Source: UMGS172 sp045578845 (GTDB lineage Bacteria; Bacillota; Clostridia; Oscillospirales; Acutalibacteraceae). Taken from it: a DNA stretch of 12,895 nucleotides. Shown here one piece after another: positions 1 through 6,617 of this stretch. Below the pieces are notes generated by a model, which did not search any database, had not been told where the DNA came from, and was given only the letters and a program-made list of their open reading frames with translations. The stretch spans positions 1 through 12,895 of the forward strand of contig JAZNLA010000057.1 in assembly GCA_045578845.1 (NCBI GenBank). Direction: 5' to 3'. Made by a program: the position numbers and the translations under genes. Positions within the stretch are counted from its first letter, which is position 1. Every line of letters begins with the position of its first letter.

Positions 1-2
1 CA

Positions 3-29
3 CAGGCTGCAATCAAGGATATGAAGTAA
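3..29 (+). CDS. 3' end of an upstream gene (partial)
   Basis: The third forward frame reads QAAIKDMK and stops at TAA (27-29), and a strong intrinsic terminator begins about 20 nt later. That position fits the last residues of a plus-strand gene whose body lies left of the window. The other two forward frames also stop soon (22-24 and 44-46), so the frame is chosen only because its composition looks protein-like. Nothing can be said about function. Confidence 0.35.
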   Translation, partial: QAAIKDMK

Positions 30-49
30 GTCATAACCTAAAATAAACT

Positions 50-91
50 AACCCCCGCTGACGAATTTCGTCGAGCGGGGGTTTGATTTTT
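50..91 (+). terminator. Rho-independent terminator of the upstream gene
   Basis: The arms ACCCCCGCT (51-59) and AGCGGGGGT pair perfectly. An inner GACGA/TCGTC stem extends the hairpin apart from one bulged G. A T-rich tail (TTTGATTTTT) follows. It closes the gene ending at about position 29. Confidence 0.85.
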
Positions 92-108
92 GTGCAAATG
101 GGTAACAA

Positions 109-218
109 GCCCGAGGAAATTGCGTTGAATGAAATGCGGACAGTCGGGGACGCCTGTCCCTACAGGTTAGATTTTAGATTGCAGAGGTTAGAGATTCCTC
201 GACTTCGCTCGGAATGAC
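109..218. repeat. 110-bp dispersed repeat, copy 1
   Basis: This block matches 842-951 in the same orientation over exactly 110 bp with six substitutions and no gaps. It holds nested inverted repeats: GGACAG/CTGTCC, then CCTGT/ACAGG, then an ATTCC/GGAAT palindrome around CTCGACTTCGCTCG. Elements carrying this last motif are familiar as dispersed non-coding repeats in gut Clostridia and other bacteria, and on the minus strand they give spurious SERSRGIS-like peptides. No transposase is linked to it. It sits between two terminators, in non-coding sequence. Confidence 0.85.
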
Positions 219-219
219 G

Positions 220-251
220 GTAGGGGTGAATTCGGTTTGCCCCTACTTTTT
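220..251 (+). terminator. Terminator-like hairpin with TTCGG loop
   Basis: GTAGGGGTGAA pairs with TTTGCCCCTAC as an 11-bp stem including two G-U pairs. A TTCGG loop closes it and five T follow, so it has the form of a plus-strand intrinsic terminator. It abuts repeat copy 1 and no plus-strand gene ends here. It is therefore either part of the repeat element or a backup for the terminator at 50-91. On the minus strand it has no T tract, so it is not the terminator of the gene that ends at 315. Confidence 0.6.
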
Positions 252-314
252 ACCGTGAGTATATACATAAAAAATCGAGAGCAGGGCATATTACAAACAG
301 TCGCGGCAAATCTT

Positions 315-479
315 TTAGGTCGTATAATCACATTGAGGTACGGGTTTTAATTTATTTAATTCTTCTGAAACATTTACTGCTGTAAAAGAAGTACATACTC
401 CGTTTATGTTGATTTCAACACTATCTAACAGACAGTTACCGTTTTTTTGAAATATGCAAAAGCAATTTTTGCATTTCAT
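315..479 (-). CDS. Small cysteine-rich protein (54 aa), unknown function
   Basis: A 54-residue minus-strand frame begins MKCKNCFCIFQKNG and stops at TAA. Six cysteines lie at residues 3, 6, 8, 16, 29 and 50. The spacing (a Cys cluster, a short turn with NGNC, then an I-x-I-x-G-x-C stretch) resembles small clostridial metal-binding-like proteins such as the DUF1540 type, but this is likeness from memory and not a search. The sequence is hydrophilic, with no signal peptide or membrane segment. A weak AAGTGA lies upstream of ATG at 479. The gene is transcribed divergently from the HTH gene at 580, sharing about 100 bp of AT-rich regulatory DNA, so the HTH protein could control both. Coding is supported by the ordered Cys pattern and the start facing a promoter region. 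Function is unknown. Confidence 0.6.
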   Translation of the reverse strand: MKCKNCFCIFQKNGNCLLDSVEININGVCTSFTAVNVSEELNKLKPVPQCDYTT

Positions 480-507
480 AATATCACTTTTAAGTTATAT
501 ATTTATA

Positions 508-521
508 TAAGTATACACTTA
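508..521. promoter_or_regulatory. Possible operator palindrome between divergent genes
   Basis: TAAGT-ATAC-ACTTA is a 14-bp interrupted palindrome about midway between the two divergent starts (479 and 580). It lies 10 bp upstream of the -35 box of the HTH gene. Small Cro/C1-type proteins often bind such dyads in their own divergent promoter region. The assignment rests on position and symmetry only. Confidence 0.35.
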
Positions 522-531
522 AATATACAAA

Positions 532-560
532 TTGTCAAATAAATATATATTTAATAAAAT
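532..560 (+). promoter_or_regulatory. Sigma-A type promoter for the HTH gene
   Basis: TTGTCA (532-537) and TAAAAT (555-560) are separated by 17 nt. The predicted transcription start is near 567, at the beginning of the GAGGTGA Shine-Dalgarno site, so the leader would be unusually short (about 13 nt). The surrounding DNA is so AT-rich that a neighbouring -10 cannot be excluded. Confidence 0.55.
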
Positions 561-579
561 TTACTCGAGGTGAATATAT

Positions 580-783
580 ATGATAATTTTAACTCTTAGA
601 GAAACGCTTAATAATTTCGGTGTATCAAGATATGAACTCGCAAAGAAAACGGGAATACAGTATCAAATTATAGATAATTATTATAAAAATAAGGTAAAAC
701 GATATGACAGTTATGTACTTGACCGTATATGTCATGTGTTGGGCTGTGATATTGGGGACATCATAAAATACACAAAAGATTGA
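580..783 (+). CDS. Small Cro/C1-type HTH transcriptional regulator
   Basis: This 67-residue protein is almost entirely one helix-turn-helix DNA-binding domain of the XRE family (HTH_26-like). VSRYELAKKTGIQYQIIDNYYK (residues 15-36) forms the two central helices. The conserved end LDRICHVLGCDIGDIIKY is the usual last helix, with the 'LxCdigDii' signature of short clostridial regulators. There is no sensor or oligomerisation domain. GAGGTGA (567-573) lies 6 nt before the ATG, supporting the start. It faces the Cys-rich gene at 315-479 and is bracketed by the two 110-bp repeats. A role as local repressor of the divergent pair is inferred from layout. No clear terminator follows it. Confidence 0.85.
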   Translation: MIILTLRETLNNFGVSRYELAKKTGIQYQIIDNYYKNKVKRYDSYVLDRICHVLGCDIGDIIKYTKD

Positions 784-841
784 TTGTAATATAAAGTGAT
801 TTTAAAAATGAGTTTAAATAGAGTAGGGGTGACCTGCGGTC

Positions 842-951
842 GCCCGAGGAAATTGCATTGAAAGAAATGCGGACAGTCGGGGTCGCCTGTCCCTGCAGGT
901 TAGATTTTAGATTGTAGATGTTAGAGATTCCTCGACTTCGCTCGGAATGAC
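842..951. repeat. 110-bp dispersed repeat, copy 2
   Basis: This is the second direct copy of the element at 109-218 (104 of 110 identical). Copy 2 also has an extra hairpin on its left side, at 827-845: GGGTGACC-TGC-GGTCGCCC, an 8-bp stem with one G-U pair, absent from copy 1. In the CCTGT/ACAGG stem, copy 2 has GCAGG, which turns an A-T pair into G-U and keeps the fold. The copies bracket 623 bp holding the Cys-rich and HTH genes. Past the core, both copies are followed by loosely similar sequence (TTTACC, then ATACATAA), so the ancestral duplication may have been longer. Confidence 0.85.
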
Positions 952-1005
952 AATGTGATAGCAAATGCAGGGGGACAGTTTACCCTTACGATATAAATAC
1001 ATAAC

Positions 1006-1041
1006 AAAAACCTCGAAAGCATTTCTGCTTTCGAGGTTTTT
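1006..1041. terminator. Bidirectional intrinsic terminator
   Basis: CCTCGAAAGC (1011-1020) and GCTTTCGAGG (1027-1036) form a perfect 10-bp stem with a 6-nt loop. Five A on the left and five T on the right give a U tract in both directions. It terminates the minus-strand TM2 gene (stop at 1055) and can stop plus-strand transcripts from the HTH gene. Confidence 0.9.
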
Positions 1042-1054
1042 AATAAGTATTAAA

Positions 1055-1255
1055 TTATTTTGTAATCCAAGGTGTGCCGTCTTTCTTTTTGAAAGAACCG
1101 GTCAAAACCATGATAACGTCTACAAGCCAACCAATACCGAAGCAACCGCCGGTGATAAGCCAGAGAATACCTGTGCCGACTTTACCTGACATAAATCTGT
1201 GAACACCGAGTCCACCTAAGAAAAATGTTACTAAGAATGCTGCGATTTTGCTCAT
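1055..1255 (-). CDS. TM2 domain-containing membrane protein
   Basis: The 66-residue protein has two hydrophobic helices: residues 4-18, ending in the LGGLGVHRF motif (13-21), and residues about 29-52 (ILWLITGG...GWLVDVIMVLTG). A short charged tail follows (KKKDGTPWITK). The G-x-H-R-F turn after helix 1 and the W-x-x-D-x-x in helix 2 are the hallmarks of the TM2 family, here covering the whole protein. TM2 proteins lie in the membrane and their bacterial role is not established. AAGGAG lies about 8 nt before the ATG. The gene has its own sigma-A-like promoter at 1301-1329 and a terminator directly after the stop, so it is probably monocistronic. Confidence 0.9.
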   Translation of the reverse strand: MSKIAAFLVTFFLGGLGVHRFMSGKVGTGILWLITGGCFGIGWLVDVIMVLTGSFKKKDGTPWITK

Positions 1256-1300
1256 GATAAAATTCTCCTTTTTTTCGGCTTACGCCGTTTTTACAAAAAC

Positions 1301-1329
1301 ATATTAACATATTGGATATATTTTGACAA
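1301..1329 (-). promoter_or_regulatory. Sigma-A type promoter for the TM2 gene
   Basis: On the minus strand, TTGTCA (complement of 1324-1329), a 17-nt spacer and TAATAT (complement of 1301-1306) lie about 45 nt before the ATG. A small CGGC/GCCG hairpin (1276-1287) lies in the leader just ahead of the ribosome binding site. Confidence 0.65.
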
Positions 1330-1459
1330 GATGTTTTTTTATATTACAAAAAGTTTTATAAGATTTACAAAAAAACATATAGTATTTTAGGCAATATCAA
1401 CAACATCTTGGCATGCAAAGTATGCTACAACACATCATATGCTGTTATATTAAATGTTA

Positions 1460-2167
1460 TTACTTTGATTTTTCTTTCTTTCGTGACAGAAATCTGTAGA
1501 GCAAAAATCCGCCTATTGCAAACATTCCGGTTATTGCGAAAATCAAAGCCGACATTAAATATTTTTCACTGCCCAGTGCTGCACCTGCCGCCGTTGAGGT
1601 TACAACCGATGGTAATCTGCAGACCGTACTTATAAAAAGAAATGTGCCGAATTTAATTTTTGTTACACCTGCAAAGTATGTGAATAAATCTTTTGGTGTG
1701 CCGGGGATAAAATAAAGCAGGAAAAATATAAGTTCCAATTTCTTTTCGTTTTGCAAAAATTTCAGCCGTTTTAAATCTCTTTTGTCAATCATAATATCGG
1801 TGAATTTTTTGCCGAGCAGTCGGGTCAGTCCGAATATTACTACAGTTGCAAAAAACACACCTATAATACAAAGCAAAGTGCCTTTAACACCGCCGTAGAT
1901 ATATCCTGCACCGAGTTCGATAAATTCACCGGGTATAAAAGCAAATATAACCTGCACAAACTGTATGCAGATAAAAATCAAATAACTTTTAAAACCTTTT
2001 CCTAAAAGTTCGCGGAAACTTTCGGGGTCGCGGGCTATTTCGGTAATTTTCGGTCCTAACAGAACAGAGCCTAAAATTATAATTCCGAGCACTATCAGTG
2101 CCGATATGACCGAATAAATATTTCTGCCCGAAAAGAATTTTTTGAATTTTTCTTTAATAGTGCTCAC
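1460..2167 (-). CDS. TVP38/TMEM64 family (VTT domain) membrane protein
   Basis: The 235-residue polytopic membrane protein belongs to the VTT (formerly SNARE-associated/DedA) superfamily. Signatures are FIPGEFIELGAGYIYG (residues 77-92) and FIPGTPKDLFTYFAG (153-167), the paired proline-containing re-entrant loops typical of the family. Hydrophobic segments lie around residues 17-38, 62-80, 95-118, 146-156, 174-196 and 205-226, with basic ends (KKEKSK at the C terminus). Relatives are linked to lipid scrambling or undecaprenyl/phospholipid flipping and membrane homeostasis, but the substrate cannot be read here. The start is uncertain: the GTG at 2167 lies inside the best Shine-Dalgarno match, and an ATT three codons later (2158) is better spaced. 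No clear terminator follows. The TM2 gene lies downstream on the same strand with its own promoter. Confidence 0.88.
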   Translation of the reverse strand: MSTIKEKFKKFFSGRNIYSVISALIVLGIIILGSVLLGPKITEIARDPESFRELLGKGFKSYLIFICIQFVQVIFAFIPGEFIELGAGYIYGGVKGTLLCIIGVFFATVVIFGLTRLLGKKFTDIMIDKRDLKRLKFLQNEKKLELIFFLLYFIPGTPKDLFTYFAGVTKIKFGTFLFISTVCRLPSVVTSTAAGAALGSEKYLMSALIFAITGMFAIGGFLLYRFLSRKKEKSK

Positions 2168-2170
2168 CTC
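2164..2170 (-). promoter_or_regulatory. Shine-Dalgarno site overlapping the presumed GTG start
   Basis: On the minus strand GAGGTGA matches the anti-SD complement over seven bases, but the annotated GTG start is part of that match. From GAGG to the downstream ATT codon (2156-2158) is 8 nt, like the other genes here. No other ATG, GTG or TTG in this frame lies nearby, and an in-frame TAA lies upstream. Confidence 0.5.
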
Positions 2171-2191
2171 TTGAATTGAAATTACATGTAC

Positions 2192-2220
2192 AGTATAACT
2201 TTAAATTTTGTTTAAATCAA
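2192..2220 (-). promoter_or_regulatory. Sigma-A type promoter for the VTT gene
   Basis: On the minus strand, TTGATT (complement of 2215-2220), 17 nt and TATACT (complement of 2192-2197) lie about 25 nt before the gene. It points away from the topoisomerase promoter at 2295-2323, making a divergent regulatory region. Confidence 0.6.
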
Positions 2221-2294
2221 TAATTAAATTTAAAGAAACAGTAAACGAACGGTTATTCACTTTTGTACTATGCACTTTAACTTCGACAAAATAC

Positions 2295-2323
2295 TTGACT
2301 ATCCACAAGATATGGTATAAAAT
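2295..2323 (+). promoter_or_regulatory. Sigma-A type promoter for the topoisomerase operon
   Basis: TTGACT (2295-2300) is followed after 17 nt by TAAAAT (2318-2323). The overlapping TATAAA at 2316 with an upstream TG forms an alternative extended -10. AAAAGGA at 2362-2368 then serves the start codon at 2379. Confidence 0.6.
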
Positions 2324-2378
2324 AATATGGATAATAGGCATATATTACCTTTAACATAAATAAAAGGACGATGATGAA

Positions 2379-4367
2379 ATGGCCAATAAGCAAGAATACG
2401 GCAACGAGAGTATAACATCCTTAAAAGGTGCCGACCGAGTCAGAAAAAGACCTGCAGTTATTTTCGGTTCTGACGGACTTGAAGGTTGTGAACATTCCGT
2501 TTTTGAAATTATCTCAAACTCGGTTGACGAGGCTAGAGAAGGCCACGGAAAAAAGATTATAATAACGAGATACGAAGACCATTCTATTGAGGTGCAGGAC
2601 TTTGGCCGAGGTGCACCGGTTGATTTTAATACAAAGGAAAACCGTTTTAACTGGGAACTTTTATACTGTGAAATGTATGCCGGCGGTAAGTATAATACAA
2701 GCGGTGGCGAGAGTTACGAGTATTCTTTGGGCCTTAACGGTTTGGGACTTTGTTCTACACAGTATTCGTCAGAGTATATGGATGTTGAAATAAAGCGTGA
2801 CGGTTTTATTTATACACTTCATTTCGAAAAGGGTGAAAATGTCGGCGGACTCAAAAAAGAGCCGTATTCGGGCAAGGATACGGGAACTAAAACCCGCTGG
2901 AAACCCGACCTTGATGTTTTTACCGATATAAATATCCCGCTTGAATACTATCTTGACATTATGAAAAGACAGGCTATTGTCAATGATAATGTTCAGTTTG
3001 TTTTGAAAAATCAAATCGGTGGTAAGTTTGAAACCTTTGAGTTTTGTTATAAAGACGGTATTAAGGATTATGTGACCGAATTTGTGGGTGACAAAGGACT
3101 GTCGCAGGTGAACTTTTGGCAGACCGAGAAAAAGGGTAGGGACCGCGAAGATAAACCCGAATACAAAGTTAAAATCAATGCCGCTTTAAGTTTTTCAAAT
3201 CAAGTGCAACTCAAAGAATATTACCATAATTCAAGTTGGCTTGAATACGGCGGTGCTCCCGAAAAAGCGGTCAGAAACGCCTTTGTTTATCAAATAGATA
3301 AGTATATTAAGGATAATAATAAGTATCAAAAGAATGAAAGCAAAATCACATTCCAAGATGTTGAGGAATGTTTGGTGCTTTGTGTTTCTTCATTTTCAAG
3401 TGCATCGCAGACTTCGTATGAAAACCAAACCAAGAAGTCGATTACCAATAAGTTTATCGGCGATGCAATGACCGAGTTTTTCCGCCACCAACTTGAGGTT
3501 TATTTTATAGAAAACAAAGATGAGGCAGAAAAAATCGTCAACCAAGTGCTTATAAACAAACGCAGCCGTGAGCGTAGCGAACGCGAGCGACTTAATATAA
3601 AAAAGACCTTGCAATCAAGCAACGATATGTTAAGCCGTGTTGAAAAGTTTGTTGACTGTCGCAGTAAAGACACCGCGGTGCGTGAACTTTTCATAGTTGA
3701 GGGTGACTCGGCTTTAGGCTCGGTAAAACTTGCCCGCGACGCGGAATTCCAAGCCGTTATCCCTGTAAGAGGTAAAATTCTAAACTGCTTAAAGGCGGAT
3801 TATGACCGAATATTTAAAAGTGAGATTATCACCAATCTTATTAAGGTTTTAGGTTGCGGTGTTGAGGTTAAAACCAAGGCAAACAAAGACCTTTCGACCT
3901 TTGATTTAAACCAACTACGTTGGAGTAAGGTTATAATCTGTACCGATGCCGACGAAGACGGTTTCCACATAAGAACACTGATTTTAACCATGATTTACAG
4001 GCTTATACCCACCCTTATACAAGAAGGCAAGGTGTTTATAGCCGAAACTCCGCTTTATGAAATCAATACCAAAAACAAAACCTATTTCGCTTATGACGAA
4101 AAGGAAAAGGCTGATATTTTGGCAAATATGGTGGGGGATAACGATTATAAAGCACAGCGGTCTAAAGGCCTTGGTGAAAACCAACCCGATATGATGAGTT
4201 ACACAACCATGAATCCTGCTACACGCAGGCTTGTCAAGGTTAATCCCGAAGATGCCGAGCAAACATCAAATATGTTTGATATACTTCTCGGTGACAACAT
4301 CGACGGCAGAAAAGAGATAATTACTGAAAAAGGTTATCTTTACATTGCCGATGCCGATTTAAGTTAA
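2379..4367 (+). CDS. parE: Type IIA DNA topoisomerase subunit B, divergent ParE/GyrB-like
   Basis: This is the ATPase and Toprim subunit of a type II topoisomerase, working with the A subunit encoded 12 nt downstream. At 662 residues it is full length. GHKL ATPase motifs: E43 and N47 in EIISNSVDEA (general base and Mg ligand); DFGRG (74-78), where most relatives have DNGRG; GLNGLG (118-123) instead of GGLHGVG; GTKTRWKPD; and the QTK loop (350-352). Toprim: EGDSALGS (441-448) with E441, and D523/D525/D527 in TDADEDG. The C-terminal RSKGLGE and the final TTM-P-TR-L block are present. Catalytic residues are therefore intact while surrounding consensus residues differ (RKRPAVIFGS in place of RKRPGMYIG). 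With no insert and no GyrA box in its partner, a topo IV role is more likely than gyrase. It may be a specialised paralogue. Decatenation is inferred. Confidence 0.85.
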   Translation: MANKQEYGNESITSLKGADRVRKRPAVIFGSDGLEGCEHSVFEIISNSVDEAREGHGKKIIITRYEDHSIEVQDFGRGAPVDFNTKENRFNWELLYCEMYAGGKYNTSGGESYEYSLGLNGLGLCSTQYSSEYMDVEIKRDGFIYTLHFEKGENVGGLKKEPYSGKDTGTKTRWKPDLDVFTDINIPLEYYLDIMKRQAIVNDNVQFVLKNQIGGKFETFEFCYKDGIKDYVTEFVGDKGLSQVNFWQTEKKGRDREDKPEYKVKINAALSFSNQVQLKEYYHNSSWLEYGGAPEKAVRNAFVYQIDKYIKDNNKYQKNESKITFQDVEECLVLCVSSFSSASQTSYENQTKKSITNKFIGDAMTEFFRHQLEVYFIENKDEAEKIVNQVLINKRSRERSERERLNIKKTLQSSNDMLSRVEKFVDCRSKDTAVRELFIVEGDSALGSVKLARDAEFQAVIPVRGKILNCLKADYDRIFKSEIITNLIKVLGCGVEVKTKANKDLSTFDLNQLRWSKVIICTDADEDGFHIRTLILTMIYRLIPTLIQEGKVFIAETPLYEINTKNKTYFAYDEKEKADILANMVGDNDYKAQRSKGLGENQPDMMSYTTMNPATRRLVKVNPEDAEQTSNMFDILLGDNIDGRKEIITEKGYLYIADADLS

Positions 4368-4379
4368 AGGAGAAAAAAT

Positions 4380-6617
4380 ATGCCTCCGAAAAAGAAAAAA
4401 GTAACCGTACCTAAAGCACCTGCAATGGCAAACGCTTATATAGCGGGAGCAGGTACGGTAGTAGAACAGCCTATAACAACAACACTCGAAACCAATTTTA
4501 TGCCCTATGCAATGAGTGCTATTTTGTCACGTGCAATCCCCGAAATCGACGGTTTTAAACCTTCGCACCGCAAACTTTTATACACAATGTATAAAATGAA
4601 GTTGCTGACAGGCGATAAAACCAAGTCGGCTAATATTGCGGGACAAACCATGAAACTCAATCCTCACGGTGATGCCGCCATTTATGAAACAATGGTGCGT
4701 TTAACCGAGGGTAATGAGGCTTTGCTTCACCCTTATGTTGAGTCAAAGGGTAACATGGGTAAAGCCTATTCGCGTGATATGGCGTATGCCGCACCTCGTT
4801 ACACCGAGGCGAAATTGGCACCCATAGCCGCCGAACTGTTTAAAGATATAGATCGCGATACGGTTGATTTTGTTGACAACTATGACGGCTCAACTACTGA
4901 GCCTACACTGTTTCCCGTAACCTTTCCGTCGATACTCGTAAACGCCAATACGGGTATTGCGGTCGGTATGGCCAACTCTATCTGCCCGTTTAACTTGGCA
5001 GAGGTTTGCCGTACTGAGATTGAGTATATTAAAGACGACAGTATAAATGTTGCCGATTATCTTTCGGCACCCGATTTTCCCGTCGGCGGCGAACTGCTTT
5101 ACGACCGTGCCGAAATGGAAAAGATTTACGAAACAGGCAGAGGCGGTATAAAGGTGCGTGCTGTTTACAGTTACGATAAATCGGCAAACTGTATTGATAT
5201 TACCGAAATTCCGCCGACCACCACAGTTGAGGCTATTATTGAAAAAATAATCGACCTTGCAAAGCAAAAAAAGGTCACTGAAATCAACGACATTCGTGAC
5301 GAAACCGACCTTTCGGGACTTAAAATAACCATTGATTTAAAACGCGGTACCGACCCCGATAAACTTATGCAAAAACTCTTTAAATCTACGCCGCTTCAGG
5401 ATACATTTTCATGCAATTTTAATATCCTTGTCGGCGGGTCGCCCATGGTAATGGGTATTAAAGACATTTTGGCTGAGTGGACTGCCTTTAGAACCGAGTG
5501 TGTCCGCCGCAGGACCATGTTTGACCTAACAAAAGCAAAAGAGCGGTTTCATCTTTTAAAGGGACTTCAAAAAATACTTCTCGATATTGACAAGGCAATA
5601 AAAATTGTACGCGAAACCGCTGAGGAAAAAGAGGTTGTCCCCAACCTTATGATAGGATTCGGCATTGACGAAATACAGGCAGAATATGTAGCCGAGATTA
5701 AACTTCGCCACTTGAACCGCGAATATATTTTAAAAAGACTTGACGACATTGAGGAACTCGAAAAGCAGATTGAGGATTTAGAGGATATTTTAAAATCTAA
5801 ATCAAGGGTGCTTAAAATTATTATCAAGGAACTTGAAGAGGTCGCCAAAAAGTACGGTAAGGACCGCAAGACTAAAATCATTTCGGCAGAAGACAATCAA
5901 ATTGCTGTTGAGGAAGAAACTGTGCCTGATTATCCCGTAACTTTGTTCTTCTCCGAAGAGGGTTATTTCAAGAAAATCACCCCGCAATCACTTCGTATGA
6001 GCGGTGAACAGAAGTTAAAAGACGGCGATAAAATTATTTCGACCGTCGAAACCACAAATTCGGCAGAATTGCTTTTCTTTACCGATAAGTGTCAGGTTTA
6101 TAAAACAAGGGCTAATGATTTTGACGACACTAAGACAAGTGTGCTTGGTGATTATATTCCTGCTAAACTCTCGATGGAAGAAGGCGAAAAACCTGTAGCA
6201 ATGGTTGTCACCACCGACTATTCGGGTTTGCTTTTATTCTTCTTTGATAACGGCAGAGTGTCAAAGGTTTCCCTTTCGGCATACGCCACCAAAACCAACC
6301 GTAAAAAGTTGATTTCGGCATACTGCAATAAATTCCCGCTTTGTGCCATTATGCACTTAAAAGCCGACGGCGAAGTATTGATGAAGTCAAGCGGCGGCAG
6401 AATGTTGCTTTTGCACACAGGTGCTCTTAATGTTAAGGCAACCAAGGATAACAGCGGTGTGGCAGTAATGACACAGAAAAAGGGACAAAGACTTTTTGAG
6501 GTTGTACCCTATAGTGAAGGAATGCTTTTAAAACCTCACCGTTACCGTACAAGAAGTTTGCCCGCCGTGGGCAGTTTGCCTACAGCAGACGAGCAGGGTG
6601 AACAGTTAAAACTTTAA
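4380..6617 (+). CDS. parC: Type IIA DNA topoisomerase subunit A, divergent ParC-like
   Basis: This is the DNA breakage-reunion subunit, 745 residues. After a basic leader (KKKK at 4-7), PYAMSAILSRAIP (42-54) opens the winged-helix domain. The catalytic pair is R140-Y141 in YAAPRYTEAKL. The quinolone-determining helix reads NPHGDAAIYE (94-103): Ala99 at the E. coli GyrA Ser83 position and Glu103 at Asp87. A long coiled-coil tower follows (about residues 395-495, rich in K/E/L). The C-terminal region holds about four degenerate beta-pinwheel blades (for example GYFKKIT, QVYKTRANDF, GRVSKVSLSAY). No GyrA box (QRRGGKG-type) is seen, which argues for topo IV-like activity over gyrase. AAAGGAG lies 7 nt before the ATG and overlaps the parE stop, so translation is probably coupled. 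The name parC is a class assignment; divergence from textbook ParC is considerable. Confidence 0.85.
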   Translation: MPPKKKKVTVPKAPAMANAYIAGAGTVVEQPITTTLETNFMPYAMSAILSRAIPEIDGFKPSHRKLLYTMYKMKLLTGDKTKSANIAGQTMKLNPHGDAAIYETMVRLTEGNEALLHPYVESKGNMGKAYSRDMAYAAPRYTEAKLAPIAAELFKDIDRDTVDFVDNYDGSTTEPTLFPVTFPSILVNANTGIAVGMANSICPFNLAEVCRTEIEYIKDDSINVADYLSAPDFPVGGELLYDRAEMEKIYETGRGGIKVRAVYSYDKSANCIDITEIPPTTTVEAIIEKIIDLAKQKKVTEINDIRDETDLSGLKITIDLKRGTDPDKLMQKLFKSTPLQDTFSCNFNILVGGSPMVMGIKDILAEWTAFRTECVRRRTMFDLTKAKERFHLLKGLQKILLDIDKAIKIVRETAEEKEVVPNLMIGFGIDEIQAEYVAEIKLRHLNREYILKRLDDIEELEKQIEDLEDILKSKSRVLKIIIKELEEVAKKYGKDRKTKIISAEDNQIAVEEETVPDYPVTLFFSEEGYFKKITPQSLRMSGEQKLKDGDKIISTVETTNSAELLFFTDKCQVYKTRANDFDDTKTSVLGDYIPAKLSMEEGEKPVAMVVTTDYSGLLLFFFDNGRVSKVSLSAYATKTNRKKLISAYCNKFPLCAIMHLKADGEVLMKSSGGRMLLLHTGALNVKATKDNSGVAVMTQKKGQRLFEVVPYSEGMLLKPHRYRTRSLPAVGSLPTADEQGEQLKL

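Noticed and set aside
109..951. CRISPR array or integron-like array
   Set aside because: Only two copies, 110 bp long and 623 bp apart, with no short regular spacers.
761..964. 67-aa minus-strand frame with CHSERSRGIS
   Set aside because: It is the translation of repeat copy 2; this peptide type is a known artefact of the dispersed repeat and has no ribosome binding site.
1256..1459. Extra gene between the TM2 and VTT genes
   Set aside because: Only the TM2 promoter and AT-rich sequence are seen; no frame with a plausible start and ribosome site.
4890..5267. 125-aa minus-strand open frame
   Set aside because: It is fully antisense to the ParC-like gene, with unnatural composition and no start signals.
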